Assembly: GCF_008642335.1 (NCBI RefSeq)
Contig: NZ_CP029191.1
Location: 5,146,001 to 5,210,000, forward strand
Source of the DNA: Streptomyces venezuelae
GTDB taxonomy: Bacteria; Actinomycetota; Actinomycetes; Streptomycetales; Streptomycetaceae
Direction: 5' to 3'
Length of the DNA stretch: 64,000 nt
Shown here: piece after piece, positions 53,083 through 61,915 of the stretch
Layout of the letters: every line of letters starts with the position of its first letter
Numbering within the stretch: position 1 is the stretch's first letter
Translations under genes and position numbers: made by a program
The notes under the pieces: generated by a model
The model's input: the letters and a program-made list of their open reading frames with translations, nothing else
What the model was told of the DNA's origin: nothing
The model's database searches: none

Positions 53083-54228
53083 TCAGCCCCCCACCGCGTT
53101 CGCGAGCCCCGTCTTCGCGCCCGCCCCGCACAGCGGGACCACCGTCGTCCGCTCCCCGAGCGCCCCGTCCCGTACGGCCGCCCAGCAGGCGACGCCCGTG
53201 GACTCGACGTACAGTCCGCGCGCGGCCAGGTCCCGCTGGGCCGCCACGAGCTGGTCCTCCGTCACCGTCAGGAAGCCGCCGCCCGACGCGCGTACCGCGT
53301 GCAGGATCTGGCGTGCGCGCGGCGGGCGGGGGATCGCGATGCCCTCCGCGAAGGTCGCCGCCATCGGGGTCTCGCCGACCAGGTCGTCGGCGCCGGCCCG
53401 CCACGCCTCGGCGAGCGGGGCGACCGCCGCGGACTGCACGGCGTACAGCGCGGGCCGCCGTGCGATGAGCCCCGCCGTGTGCAGCTCCCGGATCGCGAGC
53501 GCCGCGCCGAGCAGCAGCGTGCCGTTGCCGACGGGGACGACGAGGGCCTCGGGCAGACGGCCGCCGAGGTCTTCCCAGAGTTCGTGGACGTACGTCTTGG
53601 TGCCGTGCAGGAAGTAGGGGTTGTGGACGTGGGAGGCGTAGAACGTGCCGGGTTCGTCGGCCGCGGCGCGTGCGGCCCGTGCCGTGGACTCGCGGTCGCC
53701 GTCGACGATGTGGAGGCGGGCGCCGTGTGCGGTGATCTGCTCCAGCTTCTTCGGCGACGTGGCGGAGGGGACGTACACGGTGCAGTCGAGGCCTGCCCGC
53801 GCGCAGTACGCGGCGACGGCCGTGCCCGCGTTGCCGCTGCTGTCGGCGATCACCCGCTCGGGGCCGAGGCGCCGCGCGAGGGCGGCGAGCATGACCGCGC
53901 CGCGGTCCTTGAAGGACAGCGTCGGCATCAGGAAGTCCAACTTGGCCGAAACCGGCCCCGCCAGCTCCACGAGGGGCGTGCGGCCCTCGCCGAGGGAGAT
54001 CGCGGGGGCGGGCAGGGGCAGGCATTCCGCGTACCGCCACAAGGAGTTCACCCGTCCCGTGAGGGCTTTCAGGGGGGCGGGCGCGGGGGAGAAGTCCAGG
54101 TCGAGGGGGCCGCGGCAGGCCGGGCACGACCACGTGAGCGAGCCCGTGGGAACGCGCGTTCCGTCGGCGGGGCAGTAGCAGTCGGGGAGGACGGTCGTCT
54201 CTGCGGCGTACGTGGATGTGTCTGTCAT
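53083..54228 (-). CDS. PLP-dependent threonine synthase-like enzyme
   Basis: A 381-residue fold-type II PLP enzyme. The N-terminus has a possible zinc-binding set (CYCPADG, SCPACRGPL), as in some threonine synthases. The PLP lysine is in MPTLSFKDRGAVMLAAL, the Asn-containing phosphate loop is DSSGNAGTAVAAY, and the glycine-rich turn is VPVGNGTLLLG. It could be a threonine synthase or a threonine/diaminopropionate lyase; no pathway partner is adjacent, so the reaction is open. Confidence 0.85.
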   Translation of the reverse strand: MTDTSTYAAETTVLPDCYCPADGTRVPTGSLTWSCPACRGPLDLDFSPAPAPLKALTGRVNSLWRYAECLPLPAPAISLGEGRTPLVELAGPVSAKLDFLMPTLSFKDRGAVMLAALARRLGPERVIADSSGNAGTAVAAYCARAGLDCTVYVPSATSPKKLEQITAHGARLHIVDGDRESTARAARAAADEPGTFYASHVHNPYFLHGTKTYVHELWEDLGGRLPEALVVPVGNGTLLLGAALAIRELHTAGLIARRPALYAVQSAAVAPLAEAWRAGADDLVGETPMAATFAEGIAIPRPPRARQILHAVRASGGGFLTVTEDQLVAAQRDLAARGLYVESTGVACWAAVRDGALGERTTVVPLCGAGAKTGLANAVGG

Positions 54229-54574
54229 GCGCGCAGGCTATGAGGGGTGATTGTTGACGGTGGGATGTGAGGGGGGCGGGAGGCCTGCGTGAGGTGGTGA
54301 TGGGGCGTCAGGAGGGCTGCGTGGCGGTCGTGTTACGTCCGGTCCTGACCCTTGTGGGATTCCTATGGATCGGCCAATCTTTCGTCCGGACGGAGGTAAG
54401 GGCCTACAAGGGATCGGCAAGGTTCGGCAAATCGCGTGGACAAGTGGACACGTGGACGAGTGGGCCTAATTGTCATGCTCCTGCCTTGACCCTGCCGCGC
54501 GCCTCCCCCGTGAGTGTGGGCACCACAGCACCATTCCCCCACCAGCGCACCACCTATTGAGGAGGACCCCTCAG
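54229..54574 (+). promoter_or_regulatory. 346-base upstream region of the subtilase gene
   Basis: No gene. At 54436-54465 GTGGAC repeats at an exact 8-base period (54436, 54444, 54452, then GTGGGC at 54460), followed at once by TAATTGTCAT, a possible -10. TCGGCAA occurs twice just before (54414-54430). GAGGAGG at 54559-54565 is the ribosome binding site. This looks like a regulated promoter for the secreted protease. Confidence 0.55.
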
Positions 54575-56149
54575 ATGGCAGTGATGCGTACGAACCGTCG
54601 AAGACTGGCCGGGATCAGCGCGACAGCGGTCGCGGCCCTCGCCCTCGGCGTCGTCTCCGCCCTCCCGGCGAACGCCCGGCCGGACCGGGCGGAGGGCGCG
54701 ATAGAGAACGCCGGGGTGCCCGGCGCGATCAAGAACAGCTACATCGTGAGCCTCGACAAGGACGGCCCCAAGGCCCGCTCCGCCGCGGGCAGGGCCCTCG
54801 CCAAGGAGTACGGCGCCAAGATCGAGCGCACCTACGACAAGGCCCTCAACGGTTACGCGGTCGAGCTCTCCGAGGCCGAGGCGAAGAAGTTCGCCGCCGA
54901 CCCGGCGGTCGACGCGGTCGTCCAGAACCGGACGTTCACCGTCACCGCGACCCAGAACAACCCGCCGTCCTGGGGCCTGGACCGCATCGACCAGAAGAAC
55001 CTGCCGCTGGACCAGAAGTACACCTACCCGGACTCCGCGGGCGAGGGTGTCACCGCGTACGTCATCGACACCGGTGTCCGCATCAGCCACACGGACTTCG
55101 GCGGCCGCGCCTCCTACGGCTACGACGCCATCGACAACGACAACACCGCGCAGGACGGCCACGGCCACGGCACGCACGTCGCCGGTACCGTCGCGGGCAC
55201 CCTGCACGGCGTCGCCAAGAAGGCCAAGATCGTCGGCGTGCGCGTCCTGAACAACTCGGGCTCGGGCACCACCGCGCAGGTCGTCGCCGGCATCGACTGG
55301 GTGACCAAGAACGCCGTCAAGCCCGCCGTGGCCAACATGTCGCTCGGCGGCGGCGCCGACAGCGCGCTCGACACGGCGGTACGCAACTCCATCGCGTCCG
55401 GCATCACGTACGCCGTGGCGGCGGGCAACGAGTCGACCGACGCGTCGACCAAGTCGCCCGCGCGCGTGGCGGAGGCCATCACCGTCGGCGCGACGACCAA
55501 CACCGACGCGAGGGCGAGCTACTCGAACTACGGCAGCATCCTCGACATCTTCGCCCCGGGCTCCTCGATCACGTCGACGTGGAACTCCGGTGACAGCGCG
55601 ACGAACACCATCTCCGGTACGTCGATGGCCTCCCCGCACGTGGCGGGCGCGGCCGCGATCTACCTGGGCCAGAACCCGACGTCGACCCCGGCACAGGTCT
55701 CCGCCGGTCTGGTCAGTGCCGCGTCGACCGGCGTCGTCGGCAGCCCCGGCTCCGGCTCGCCGAACCGTCTCCTGAACGTCACCGGCGGCACGACCAACCC
55801 GCCGGGCAAGAAGTTCACGAACGACACGGACTACCCGATCCAGGACAACGCCACCGCCGAGTCCCCCGTGACCGTGACCGAGGTCCCGGGCAACGCGCCC
55901 GCCGCGCTGAGCGTGCCGGTGACCATCCAGCACACGTACATCGGCGACCTCCAGGTCCAGCTGATCGCCCCCGACGGGACCGCCTACACCCTCAAGGGCT
56001 ATGGCACCGGCGGCAGCTCGGACAACATCAACACCACGTACACGGTGAACGCCTCCTCGGAGACGGCCAACGGCACGTGGAAGCTGCGGGTCAGCGACAA
56101 CGCGGCGCAGGACACCGGGAAGATCGACTCCTGGAGCCTGCAGTTCTGA
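54575..56149 (+). CDS. Secreted S8 subtilisin-like protease with P-domain
   Basis: A 524-residue preproenzyme. ATG 54575 is 9 bases after GAGGAGG. Signal peptide (AGISATAVAALALGVVSALPANA), inhibitor I9 propeptide (SYIVSLDKDG ... YDKALNGYAVELSEAEAK), then the S8 domain with Asp in AYVIDTGVRISHTDF, His in GHGTHVAGTVAG, oxyanion Asn in AVAAGNES and Ser in GTSMASPHVAGAA. The last 100 residues form a proprotein convertase P-domain (VPVTIQHTYIGDLQVQLIAP, GTWKLRVSDNA). It acts outside the cell. A serpin gene lies convergent, 28 bases away. Confidence 0.95.
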   Translation: MAVMRTNRRRLAGISATAVAALALGVVSALPANARPDRAEGAIENAGVPGAIKNSYIVSLDKDGPKARSAAGRALAKEYGAKIERTYDKALNGYAVELSEAEAKKFAADPAVDAVVQNRTFTVTATQNNPPSWGLDRIDQKNLPLDQKYTYPDSAGEGVTAYVIDTGVRISHTDFGGRASYGYDAIDNDNTAQDGHGHGTHVAGTVAGTLHGVAKKAKIVGVRVLNNSGSGTTAQVVAGIDWVTKNAVKPAVANMSLGGGADSALDTAVRNSIASGITYAVAAGNESTDASTKSPARVAEAITVGATTNTDARASYSNYGSILDIFAPGSSITSTWNSGDSATNTISGTSMASPHVAGAAAIYLGQNPTSTPAQVSAGLVSAASTGVVGSPGSGSPNRLLNVTGGTTNPPGKKFTNDTDYPIQDNATAESPVTVTEVPGNAPAALSVPVTIQHTYIGDLQVQLIAPDGTAYTLKGYGTGGSSDNINTTYTVNASSETANGTWKLRVSDNAAQDTGKIDSWSLQF

Positions 56150-56177
56150 CCCCTGACGGTTCGACCTCTGCAGCAGC

Positions 56178-57419
56178 TCAGTGATCCTCGTCCTCGCGGT
56201 ACGGCTCCGGGTCGGTGACCCAGCCGGCCGCGAGGACGAGGCGCGACGTGCGGTGGACGGCGAGGAAACCGAAGGGGCGGTCGAAGGTGGCGTTCACGTC
56301 GGTGGTGATGTAGCGCTCCTCGGGCAGGCCCGCGCCGATCGCCGCGAAGACCGTGACGGCGGCGGCCCGGAAGCCCAGCGCGCCGAACGTCGCGGTCGCC
56401 GTCTGCTCGCCCTTCCGCAGTGCCAGGGGCTCGACCGCGATCCCCGGGAAGTGGCCCTCCGCCATGGCCGTCGTATCACTCGCGTTTTTCGCGGTGGTCA
56501 GGCCGAAGAGTTCGTGCCGTTCCATCAGGTCGTGCCGCGACGTCGACGTGAACGCCACGGTGGCGACGTGCAGCGTCGGCGGGCGCGGCGACATGGAGCG
56601 CACTCTGCGGACCTCCAGGCCGGGGCCGACCTCGCCGTACGGCAGGTGGGTTCCGGGTACCACCGGGATCCTGCGCGCCAGCGCGTCCACGCCCGCGCCG
56701 AGCACCGCCCCAGGCCCCATGTGATCCTCGCCGAGCAGCAGGTGGACGTCGATCCCGGTGCTGCCGAGCACCTTCAGCCCGGTCACGGCCCCCGCGGCGG
56801 CCTGTGCGACGCCGACGCGGTCGAGCAGCGACGTCGACCGGTGGAGCCCGGCCAGGGTGCGGTCCTGCCACGGTCCCGTTTCGGGGATCATCCAGCCCTC
56901 GTCGAAGGGCCGCAGCCACTCGGTCCGCAGCGCCAGCGCACTCGCCAGGACGAACTCCGTGCTCTCGTCCGGATGGGCCGGCAGCTGCCGGATCTGCCCG
57001 CCCGTCCGCTCCGCCGCCCACGCGTCGAGCGCCGCCGCGTCCGCCGCCGGATCCCCGGTCAGCACCCCCAGCGCGTCCACCGGCACCCCGTCGCGCCACG
57101 CTTCCCGCAGGGTCAGGGTGCGCCTGGTCCACAGGCCGAGGGCCGCGTCCATGCCGCGTACGCGGTCCAGCGCGGCCAGCAACTCCCGCGCGCCCGCCGC
57201 CGCTTCGTCCGCGGGCAGGCCCACCGCCTCGGAGAGTTCCGCGCGGGCCGCGCCGGTCGCGCCGTCGGCGAGGAACGCGAGAAGGGGCCAGACGCCGGGC
57301 GCGGAGAAGACCGTGCCGCGGTCGGCGGACTCCGTGGCGGCCCACTTCGCGGTCAGGCGGTTGACGGCCCGCACGGTTCCCCGCATGGCTGCCCGAGTTG
57401 TTGAGCTTTGCCGCTGCAT
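56178..57419 (-). CDS. Serpin family protease inhibitor
   Basis: A 413-residue serpin. Landmarks: NRLTAKWAATESADRGTVFSAPG (helix A/B), SALALRTEWLRPFDE, the hinge and reactive-loop region KGEQTATATFGALGF, and the C-terminal FDRPFGFLAVHRTSRLVLAAGWVTDP, split here by a Pro. No signal peptide is seen, so it should remain inside unless released. Bacterial serpins trap serine or cysteine proteases covalently. The start may be ATG 57419 or the later ATG 57386. It converges on the subtilase gene. Confidence 0.88.
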   Translation of the reverse strand: MQRQSSTTRAAMRGTVRAVNRLTAKWAATESADRGTVFSAPGVWPLLAFLADGATGAARAELSEAVGLPADEAAAGARELLAALDRVRGMDAALGLWTRRTLTLREAWRDGVPVDALGVLTGDPAADAAALDAWAAERTGGQIRQLPAHPDESTEFVLASALALRTEWLRPFDEGWMIPETGPWQDRTLAGLHRSTSLLDRVGVAQAAAGAVTGLKVLGSTGIDVHLLLGEDHMGPGAVLGAGVDALARRIPVVPGTHLPYGEVGPGLEVRRVRSMSPRPPTLHVATVAFTSTSRHDLMERHELFGLTTAKNASDTTAMAEGHFPGIAVEPLALRKGEQTATATFGALGFRAAAVTVFAAIGAGLPEERYITTDVNATFDRPFGFLAVHRTSRLVLAAGWVTDPEPYREDEDH

Positions 57420-57530
57420 TACCTTTTATCCCCCGCCCCGATTACGATGCGCCAGGCTCTCCGCACGACCCCAGCACCACCTAGTGCGAACCCGGCACCA
57501 CCCGTACCAGAATCCAGGAGCACGCTACCC

Positions 57531-58685
57531 GTGGACATACCGCCGCCCCCGCACGGACAGCTGCCGTATCGGCCCTGGCCCGGCCCGTACTCCCCGTACT
57601 CCCGGCCGCCGGTGAACGGCTTCGCGATCGCGTCGCTCGTGTTCGGGATCTTCTGCTTCGTGCCCGCCGTCGGCCTCGTCCTCGGTCTCGTCGGGCTCGC
57701 GCAGATCAAGAAGAAGGGCGAGCGCGGCAAGGGCCTGGCGATCGCCGGCAGCATCCTCTCCGTGGTGGGCATCGTGCTGCTCGTGCTCTCCGTCGCCACG
57801 GGTGCCGCCCGCGACTTCGCCGAGGGGTTCAAGGACGCGGCCCGCGAGTCCCGGTACAGCGGTGACGGCTTCCCGGTCGACAAGGGCGGCTGTTTCGACG
57901 CGCCCGACGGGGAGATCGACTCCATGAAGTACACCGGCCAGGTGGACGAGGTCCCGTGCTCCGGGAAGCACGACGGCGAGGTCTTCGCGTCGTTCCGCGT
58001 GACCAACAAGGAGTATCCGGGGGAGGACGCCATGATCGACCTCGCCGAGTCCAAGTGCACCGACCTGCAGTGGGCGTACGTCATGGACACCTGGGCCGAC
58101 TTCGACGGCGCCCAGATCTACTACTTCATGCCCGACCGGACCACCTGGCGCCACGGCGACCGCCACGGCACGTGCATCTTCGGCGCCATGGACCCGGAGG
58201 AGCCGCTCGAAGGGTCGATGCGCAGCGACGCGACGACGCTCGACGCGGACCAGCTCGCCTACGTGAAGGCGGACCGCGCCGTCGACGAGGTCTATATGGA
58301 CGCGCCCGCGACGGAGCGGTTCGAGGATGACCTCGAAGGCCACAAGAAGTGGGCCGCCCGCGTCGACAAGGCCCTCGCCGAACAGGCACGGCAGCTGCGC
58401 GCGCACGACTGGCCGACGGGCACACAGAAGCACATCGACAAGCTCGTCGCCGAGATCGAGAAGGGCCGCAAGGAGTGGGCGAAGGCGGCCGAGGCCTCCG
58501 ATGCCGACACCTTCAACAAGCACTACGTAGCGGGCTTCCAGAAAATGGGTGACAAGAGCGCCGTCCCCGCTCGCAGGTCCCTGCACCTGGGGACGACATC
58601 GCCGCGTGACGCGACTCCGTGGGACGGCCCGGAGACCGGCCTCGATGAGGACCACGGAGAGGGCGGGGACAGCGAGGCGGTGTGA
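57531..58685 (+). CDS. DUF4190 / septum-formation domain membrane protein
   Basis: A 384-residue protein started at GTG 57531, with AGGAG 10 bases upstream. A Pro/Tyr-rich start leads into a DUF4190 pair of helices (GFAIASLVFGIFCFVPAVGL, GLAIAGSILSVVGIVLLVLS). Outside lies a septum-formation-like domain with paired cysteines (DKGGCFDAP, EVPCSGKHDGEVFASFRV, ESKCTDLQWAY, HGTCIFGAM), then a long helical region. The link of this domain to cell division is by family name only; function here is unknown. Confidence 0.85.
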   Translation: MDIPPPPHGQLPYRPWPGPYSPYSRPPVNGFAIASLVFGIFCFVPAVGLVLGLVGLAQIKKKGERGKGLAIAGSILSVVGIVLLVLSVATGAARDFAEGFKDAARESRYSGDGFPVDKGGCFDAPDGEIDSMKYTGQVDEVPCSGKHDGEVFASFRVTNKEYPGEDAMIDLAESKCTDLQWAYVMDTWADFDGAQIYYFMPDRTTWRHGDRHGTCIFGAMDPEEPLEGSMRSDATTLDADQLAYVKADRAVDEVYMDAPATERFEDDLEGHKKWAARVDKALAEQARQLRAHDWPTGTQKHIDKLVAEIEKGRKEWAKAAEASDADTFNKHYVAGFQKMGDKSAVPARRSLHLGTTSPRDATPWDGPETGLDEDHGEGGDSEAV

Positions 58686-58762
58686 GCGAGGCCTGAACTG
58701 TGAGCGGGGCCTGAACAGTCACCCTAAGAGGCTTTTGTATGCTTCTGTGATAGTTCTTCGGC

Positions 58763-59977
58763 GTGACGTCCGTCGTGCCGCCGCCCGCCGTGGCCCGGGT
58801 CCTGCTCCTGGCCACCGGTCTGCTGAACGCGGCGCTCGCCGTCCTCGTCGCCGCCCCGCTGCCCCGCGTCCCGCTCCTGGTGCTCGTCGCCGGTGCGATC
58901 ACCTCCTGGGGGCTCCTGCTGCTGCCGCCGGGGCTGCTCGGCCTCGCGGGCGCCGCGCTCGCGGGGCGACGTCACCCCTGGTGCGCCGGGCTCGCCGCGC
59001 TCGCCTCCTTCGCGGCCCTCGTCTACGGAGTGATGCCGTACGCCGCCGCGTACGACACCGCGCGGCAGCAGGGGCAAGGCCTCACCCCCGCGCGGTACTT
59101 CGACGGCGTCAACTACGCCAGAGTGCCCGATCGTGCCCGCACCCTCACCTACGCGCGCGTGGGCCGCGGTGACAAGGCGCACCGCAAGGGGCTGAAGCTG
59201 AGGCTCGACCTGTGGGCGCTGCCCAAGCGGGCCGAGGGACGCAGGCCCGCCGTCGTATGGGTGCACGGCGGCGGCTGGAACAAGGGCCACCGCAACCAGA
59301 CCCCCGAATGGAACCGTTGGTTCAACGCGCGCGGGTGGTCGGTCTTCGACATCGACTACCGCCTCGCGCCCCGTGCCACCCAGCTCGACCAGATCGGCGA
59401 CGTGAAGTGCGCCGTCGGCTGGGTGCGGCGGCACGCGCGCGTGTACGGCATCGACCCCGGCCGCCTGCTCCTCGCGGGCAGTTCGGCCGGCGGCAACCTC
59501 GCGCTCGCCGCCGCCTACACGGACGGCGACGGCAGGGTCCCGGCGTCCTGCGCGGTGCGGGACAGCTCGGTCGCCGGGGTCCTCTCCCTCTACGGGCCCA
59601 CCGACATGCGTCGCCTGATCGCGGGCACGGCACTGCGCCGCGACCCCATGATGCCGCGCCTGATGGGCGGTTCGGCCGCCACCGCCCCCGCCCGCTACCG
59701 TCTCGGTTCGCCCGCCCGGCTCGTCCGGGGCGACGTGCCGCCGACGCTGCTCCTGCACGGGAGCGCGGACCGCGCGGTGCCGGTCGCGCAGGCGCGTGAG
59801 CTGGCCCGGCGCCTCAAGGAGGCCGGTGCCCCGGCGACGTACGTCGAACTGCCGTGGGCCGACCATTGTTTCGACGTGAACTGGGGAGGCTGGGGCAGTC
59901 AGATCGCGCGGGCGGCGACCGAACGTTTCCTCAAGGTCGTCGGCCGTTCGCTATATCCGGGGAAAGGTCCTGCGTAA
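58763..59977 (+). CDS. Membrane-anchored alpha/beta hydrolase (esterase/lipase)
   Basis: A 404-residue protein started at GTG 58763. The first 100 residues contain about three membrane helices (LLLATGLLNAALAVLVAA, VPLLVLVAGAITSWGLLL, GLAALASFAALVYGVMPYA). A hormone-sensitive-lipase-type hydrolase follows: oxyanion motif WVHGGGWNKG, DYRLAP, nucleophile elbow GSSAGGNLA, Asp in LLHGSADRAVPV and His in WADHCFD. The catalytic domain would face outward. The substrate is unknown. Confidence 0.9.
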   Translation: MTSVVPPPAVARVLLLATGLLNAALAVLVAAPLPRVPLLVLVAGAITSWGLLLLPPGLLGLAGAALAGRRHPWCAGLAALASFAALVYGVMPYAAAYDTARQQGQGLTPARYFDGVNYARVPDRARTLTYARVGRGDKAHRKGLKLRLDLWALPKRAEGRRPAVVWVHGGGWNKGHRNQTPEWNRWFNARGWSVFDIDYRLAPRATQLDQIGDVKCAVGWVRRHARVYGIDPGRLLLAGSSAGGNLALAAAYTDGDGRVPASCAVRDSSVAGVLSLYGPTDMRRLIAGTALRRDPMMPRLMGGSAATAPARYRLGSPARLVRGDVPPTLLLHGSADRAVPVAQARELARRLKEAGAPATYVELPWADHCFDVNWGGWGSQIARAATERFLKVVGRSLYPGKGPA

Positions 59978-60026
59978 AGACCTGCGCCGCTAGAAATCAT
60001 CACTTCGGGTGATTCCTTGGCCTTGG

Positions 60027-60074
60027 GTTGCACGCAACAACCCACGGTTGCCACGCTGTTGCTGTCTGTCAACC
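60027..60074. promoter_or_regulatory. Inverted repeats upstream of the GntR gene
   Basis: GTTGCACGCAAC (60027-60038) is a perfect dyad. GGTTG at 60046-60050 and CAACC at 60070-60074 form a second, wider one, with GTTGC repeated inside. Placed 15-60 bases before the start, they are good candidates for autoregulation by the GntR protein. Confidence 0.55.
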
Positions 60075-60089
60075 TGATGGGAGTGGCCA

Positions 60090-60845
60090 GTGACTTTCGG
60101 TGAACAGCCGGCGTATCTGCGGGTCGCGGGTGATCTCCGCAAGAAGATCGCCGACGGTTCGCTGCCGCCGCACACCCGCCTTCCCTCGCAGGCCAGAATC
60201 CGCGAGGAGTACGGGGTGTCGGACACGGTCGCCCTGGAGGCGCGCAAGGTCCTGATGGCCGAGGGCCTGGTCGAGGGGCGCTCCGGATCGGGCACCTACG
60301 TGCGTGAGCGCCCCGTCCCGCGCAAGATCGCCCGCACCGGGTACCGCGCGGTGAACGGCGGCTCGACCCCCTTCCGTCAGGAGCAGGCGGCCGACGGCGT
60401 GCGTGGCACCTGGGAGTCCCGCAGCGAGCAGATCGAGGCGAACGCCGCGATCGCGGAGCGCCTCGGCATCCGTGTCGGCGACCGCGTGATGTGCACCAAG
60501 TACGTCTTCCGGGACGCCGGCGAGGCCATGATGCTCTCCACCTCCTGGGAGCCCCTGGCCGTCACCGGACGCACGCCCGTGATGCTCCCCGAGGAGGGGC
60601 CGCTGGGCGGCTGCGGAGTGGTGGACCGGATGGCGGCCATCGATGTGATCGTGGACAACGTCGCGGAGGAGGTGGGCGCCCGCCCCGGCCTCGCGGAGGA
60701 GCTCACGGCGCTCGGCGGCGTCCCAGGACATGTGGTCATCGTCGTCCACCGGACGTACTACGCATCGGGCCGTCCCGTGGAAGCGGCCGACATCGTGGTG
60801 CCGGCCGACCGCTACCGCATCGCGTACCACCTGCCCGTGCGGTAG
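60090..60845 (+). CDS. GntR-family (HutC-type) transcriptional regulator
   Basis: A 251-residue regulator started at GTG 60090. A winged helix at residues 8-75 (YLRVAGDLRKKIADGSLPPH, LPSQARIREEYGVSDTVALE, LVEGRSGSGTYV) is joined to a UTRA-type ligand domain (RLGIRVGDRVMCTKYVFRDA, MLSTSWEP, GGVPGHVVIVVHRTYYASG). HutC-type factors bind small metabolites. No target operon is adjacent, so its ligand is unknown; dyad sites in its own promoter suggest autoregulation. Confidence 0.92.
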   Translation: MTFGEQPAYLRVAGDLRKKIADGSLPPHTRLPSQARIREEYGVSDTVALEARKVLMAEGLVEGRSGSGTYVRERPVPRKIARTGYRAVNGGSTPFRQEQAADGVRGTWESRSEQIEANAAIAERLGIRVGDRVMCTKYVFRDAGEAMMLSTSWEPLAVTGRTPVMLPEEGPLGGCGVVDRMAAIDVIVDNVAEEVGARPGLAEELTALGGVPGHVVIVVHRTYYASGRPVEAADIVVPADRYRIAYHLPVR

Positions 60846-61156
60846 CCCGGGCCCGCCCGCGTCTGCCGCTTGCGCACGTCCCACCGGCGCAAGCCCGCGC
60901 GCCTTCGCGCGTCCCGGCCCGCTCCCCGTCTCCTTGTGCGCGGGGGCGGGTTTCGGCTGTCACCGCCCGGCCCCCGCGCCCCTCCCGTTGCGTGTGTAGC
61001 CGGGGTCTTGGCCGATAGCGGCCCTCTTGCGTATCTCTTTGTGCAAAGTCGTATCCGCTGCGTAAAGGTCGGGCGTAGGCTCGGGCATATGCGGATTGCG
61101 GTTTCCTTACAGATCGAGGCGTGGGGCGCGCCGGGGGTGGCGAACGGAGGGGCGCG
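60846..61156 (+). promoter_or_regulatory. 311-base gap with promoter of the SPOR-domain gene
   Basis: No gene. The first half is GC-rich noise. In the second, CTTTGTGCAAAG (61037-61048) is a near-perfect palindrome that contains a -35-like TTGTGC (61039-61044); TAAAGG lies 18 bases further (61063-61068). GGAGGGG at 61146-61152 serves the next start. Confidence 0.5.
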
Positions 61157-61342
61157 ATGAATGACGGAACAGTTCTGCTGCCCTGGTTCGTGATACGCCA
61201 GGACGACAACGGCAACCGCTATCGCGTGGGCAGGTACGCGACGAAGGCCGAGGCCCAGAAGATCGCCGACAGCCTCCACGACCGCGGGCACAAGCACCTG
61301 TACTCGATCGAGAGGCTGAGCCAGAACGGCAGCGGACGCTAG
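61157..61342 (+). CDS. Small SPOR-domain-like protein
   Basis: A 61-residue protein with GGAGGGG 4 bases before ATG 61157. The chain WFVIRQDDNGNRYRVGRYAT, then KAEAQKIADSLHDRGHKHLY, is a single SPOR-like repeat with no signal peptide or membrane segment. SPOR domains bind denuded glycan strands at septa, but a free cytosolic copy of this size is more often seen as a small conserved Streptomyces protein without assigned function. Confidence 0.8.
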   Translation: MNDGTVLLPWFVIRQDDNGNRYRVGRYATKAEAQKIADSLHDRGHKHLYSIERLSQNGSGR

Positions 61343-61388
61343 GGCCCGCGCCGGACCTGGGTCCGAGGACCTCCGTAGGCTCTGCCGC

Positions 61389-61787
61389 ATGAACGAACGC
61401 ATCGTGGTGGGCGCCGCCCTGTACGACGGCGGGCGCCTGCTCGCCGCACGGCGCAGCGCGCCTCCGGAGCTCGCCGGGGGCTGGGAGTTGCCCGGCGGCA
61501 AGGTCGAGCCCGGGGAGCGGGGCGAGGACGCGCTGGTGCGCGAGCTCCGCGAGGAACTGGGTGTCGTGGCCGAACCGGCAGAACGGGTTCCGGGGGAGTG
61601 GCCGCTGCCGGGCGGATACGTCCTGCGCGTGTGGACGGCCCGCCTCGTCTCGGGCGAGCCCAGGCCCCTGCAGGACCACGACGCGTTGCGCTGGCTCGCC
61701 CCCGACCAGGTGTGGTCCGTCGACTGGCTGGCCGCCGACGTGCCGGCCGTCCAAGCGGCGCTCGCCCTGCCGCACGCCACGCACTGA
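61389..61787 (+). CDS. Nudix hydrolase, MutT-like
   Basis: A 132-residue enzyme with an intact Nudix box: GGKVEPGERGEDALVREL continues REELGV, giving the GX5EX7REUXEEXGU pattern. The start MNERIVVGAALYDGGRLLAARR fits the MutT/NudG type that sanitises oxidised or modified (deoxy)nucleoside triphosphates. It acts in the cytosol. It is 46 bases downstream of the SPOR-domain gene and may share its promoter. Confidence 0.92.
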   Translation: MNERIVVGAALYDGGRLLAARRSAPPELAGGWELPGGKVEPGERGEDALVRELREELGVVAEPAERVPGEWPLPGGYVLRVWTARLVSGEPRPLQDHDALRWLAPDQVWSVDWLAADVPAVQAALALPHATH

Positions 61788-61915
61788 CCCCGCGTACGCC
61801 GTTCGTGCCACAGTGCGCTCCCGCACGCGGTAAAGCGGCCCGGATATCGGGTATGTGCCCATTAATCCCATGAAACCGGACAGGTTCCCGGGCAGGTTCC
61901 GCTACTGGTCTGGAA

